From Apostichopus japonicus (taxonomy: Eukaryota > Echinodermata > Holothuroidea > Aspidochirotida > Stichopodidae): a stretch of DNA of 64,000 bases. Each line of letters begins with the position of its first letter. The stretch's first letter is position 1. The notes under the pieces are model-generated. The model was not told the DNA's origin, did not search any database, and saw only the letters and a program-made list of their open reading frames with translations. The translations under genes were made by a program, and so were the position numbers. Shown here piece by piece: positions 63,061 to 64,000 of the stretch. The stretch spans positions 4,213,499-4,277,498 of the forward strand of contig NC_092565.1 in NCBI RefSeq assembly GCF_037975245.1, written 5' to 3'.

Positions 63061-64000
63061 CATCATCTCATAGGTTCCTGTAAATATGGAAATAATTATT
63101 TGAATATTTCAACTAAATATTAAATTCTCTCTGTGATTATGATCCTATACTAGTGTATAACATACTTTATCAAACGTGTTCAGGTAAAGTTAACTGCAGT
63201 ACTTCCTAATGAACGATCCATTGGTGAAACAGTCAATACATCATTGACCAATCTTTGACCAATTTAAAACACCGCTCGGGAACAGCACTCTTCGAAATAT
63301 ATATTTTATGAATGTGACGAGGCAAAGTTACGACAAACTGCTTTAATCCTGAACTGTAAACCAAACACAAGATTCCTATCAAATGACTTTGCTATTTATC
63401 TGAGTTGAACCTCAGCTTGATTCTAGTTGAAACCCCAATAACCAAACGACAGCTGGGGCAGCTTTTCCCAGATTTTTGGGACTTTCAATAATAAGATACC
63501 AGTTGACGAGATCTGATGGATTACACGATTTCTATTCATCGGTCTTACCGATGATCATTTTTTGTTGAAATTATCAGACGCCATTTCGGAGCTTTCGATT
63601 TCTTCTGATCCAATGAGTCTTAACATCCAATATACGGTATTGTCATTTGAGATGTTTCATTAAAGATTTCAAGCTTCTAGACATACATAGTTGCTGACCT
63701 TGGGAGATTACAATCTAGCAGATGAGGATGAGTGGGGATTTCTATGGAAACTGAACACTAAATAGGTTTAAATTCTTTGCACATATATACTTGACTACCT
63801 GAATGTGTACAACAGGATTAACTTCAAAACCTTTGAAATTGACAAAAAGAAGAGCTTTATGCAAAAGGGTGATACATGTGTGAAATGAGTGCAAAGGTCT
63901 AGTTCTCTAGCAGACCTTTTTCAACCCAGATTTTATTTTTATTTTGGGGGGGGGGGTGGGGGGAGGGGGTTCCATCTGCCATTAATCATCAACTTCAAAA

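Larger units (their letters stand above)
45733..64000. other. 5' flank of STK32 / gene-poor repeat-rich region
   Basis: Upstream of the STK32 start codon on the minus strand. No coding exon could be recognised with confidence. Contents: a possible small exon at 45971-46012, donor-type repeats near 50258, 51286 and 55304, a 52-bp minisatellite at 52834-53301, a tRNA-like SINE head at 53336-53415, a GAAACTGAAC array at about 53574-53662, a 45-bp triplicate at 58819-58945, a 186-bp array at 59250-60148, and degenerate DR4-bearing repeats at 62500-63060. Segment 55400-56300 is richer in CpG but has no convincing reading frame. Untranslated STK32 exons may lie here unseen. Confidence 0.5.

Overview
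This window looks like nuclear DNA from an invertebrate animal: AT-rich, dominated by introns and repeats, and without any compact gene array. One gene can be recognised with confidence. It is the 5' part of a serine/threonine kinase 32 (STK32/YANK) gene on the minus strand. Three coding exons give about 98 N-terminal residues: 45732-45681 (start codon and myristoylation-type N-terminus), 38204-38149 (glycine-rich loop) and 5907-5722 (catalytic lysine, helix C, up to the hinge). Splice sites and intron phases agree exactly. The remaining exons lie beyond the left edge. The repeat spectrum suggests a marine deuterostome such as an echinoderm, but that is an inference from general character, not from a diagnostic sequence.

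Layout: 1-5721 is the start of STK32 intron 3, with a 53-bp tandem array and a decayed partial copy of exon 3. Intron 2 (5908-38148) is about 32 kb and holds dispersed repeats, a near-perfect AT-rich foldback element and a possible plus-strand exon of an unidentified gene (26881-26983). Intron 1 (38205-45680) is packed with copies of a short dispersed repeat. The region 45733-64000 is 5' flank or a further gene-poor stretch. It carries one possible small minus-strand exon, a 52-bp minisatellite beside a tRNA-like SINE head, a 186-bp tandem array, and a degenerate 147-bp array containing nuclear-receptor-like half sites.

The most notable signal is a dispersed element of roughly 110-170 bp, present in about two dozen copies on both strands. 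Near one end it carries GAGACAGGTAAG, a near-consensus 5' splice donor. Within the STK32 transcription unit about 15 copies are antisense and 6 sense; three sense copies keep a full-strength donor core. A second point of interest is the repeat unit with TGACCT half sites spaced by four bases (DR4 geometry). Apart from the STK32 exons, none of the open reading frames of 60-152 codons looks convincingly coding.
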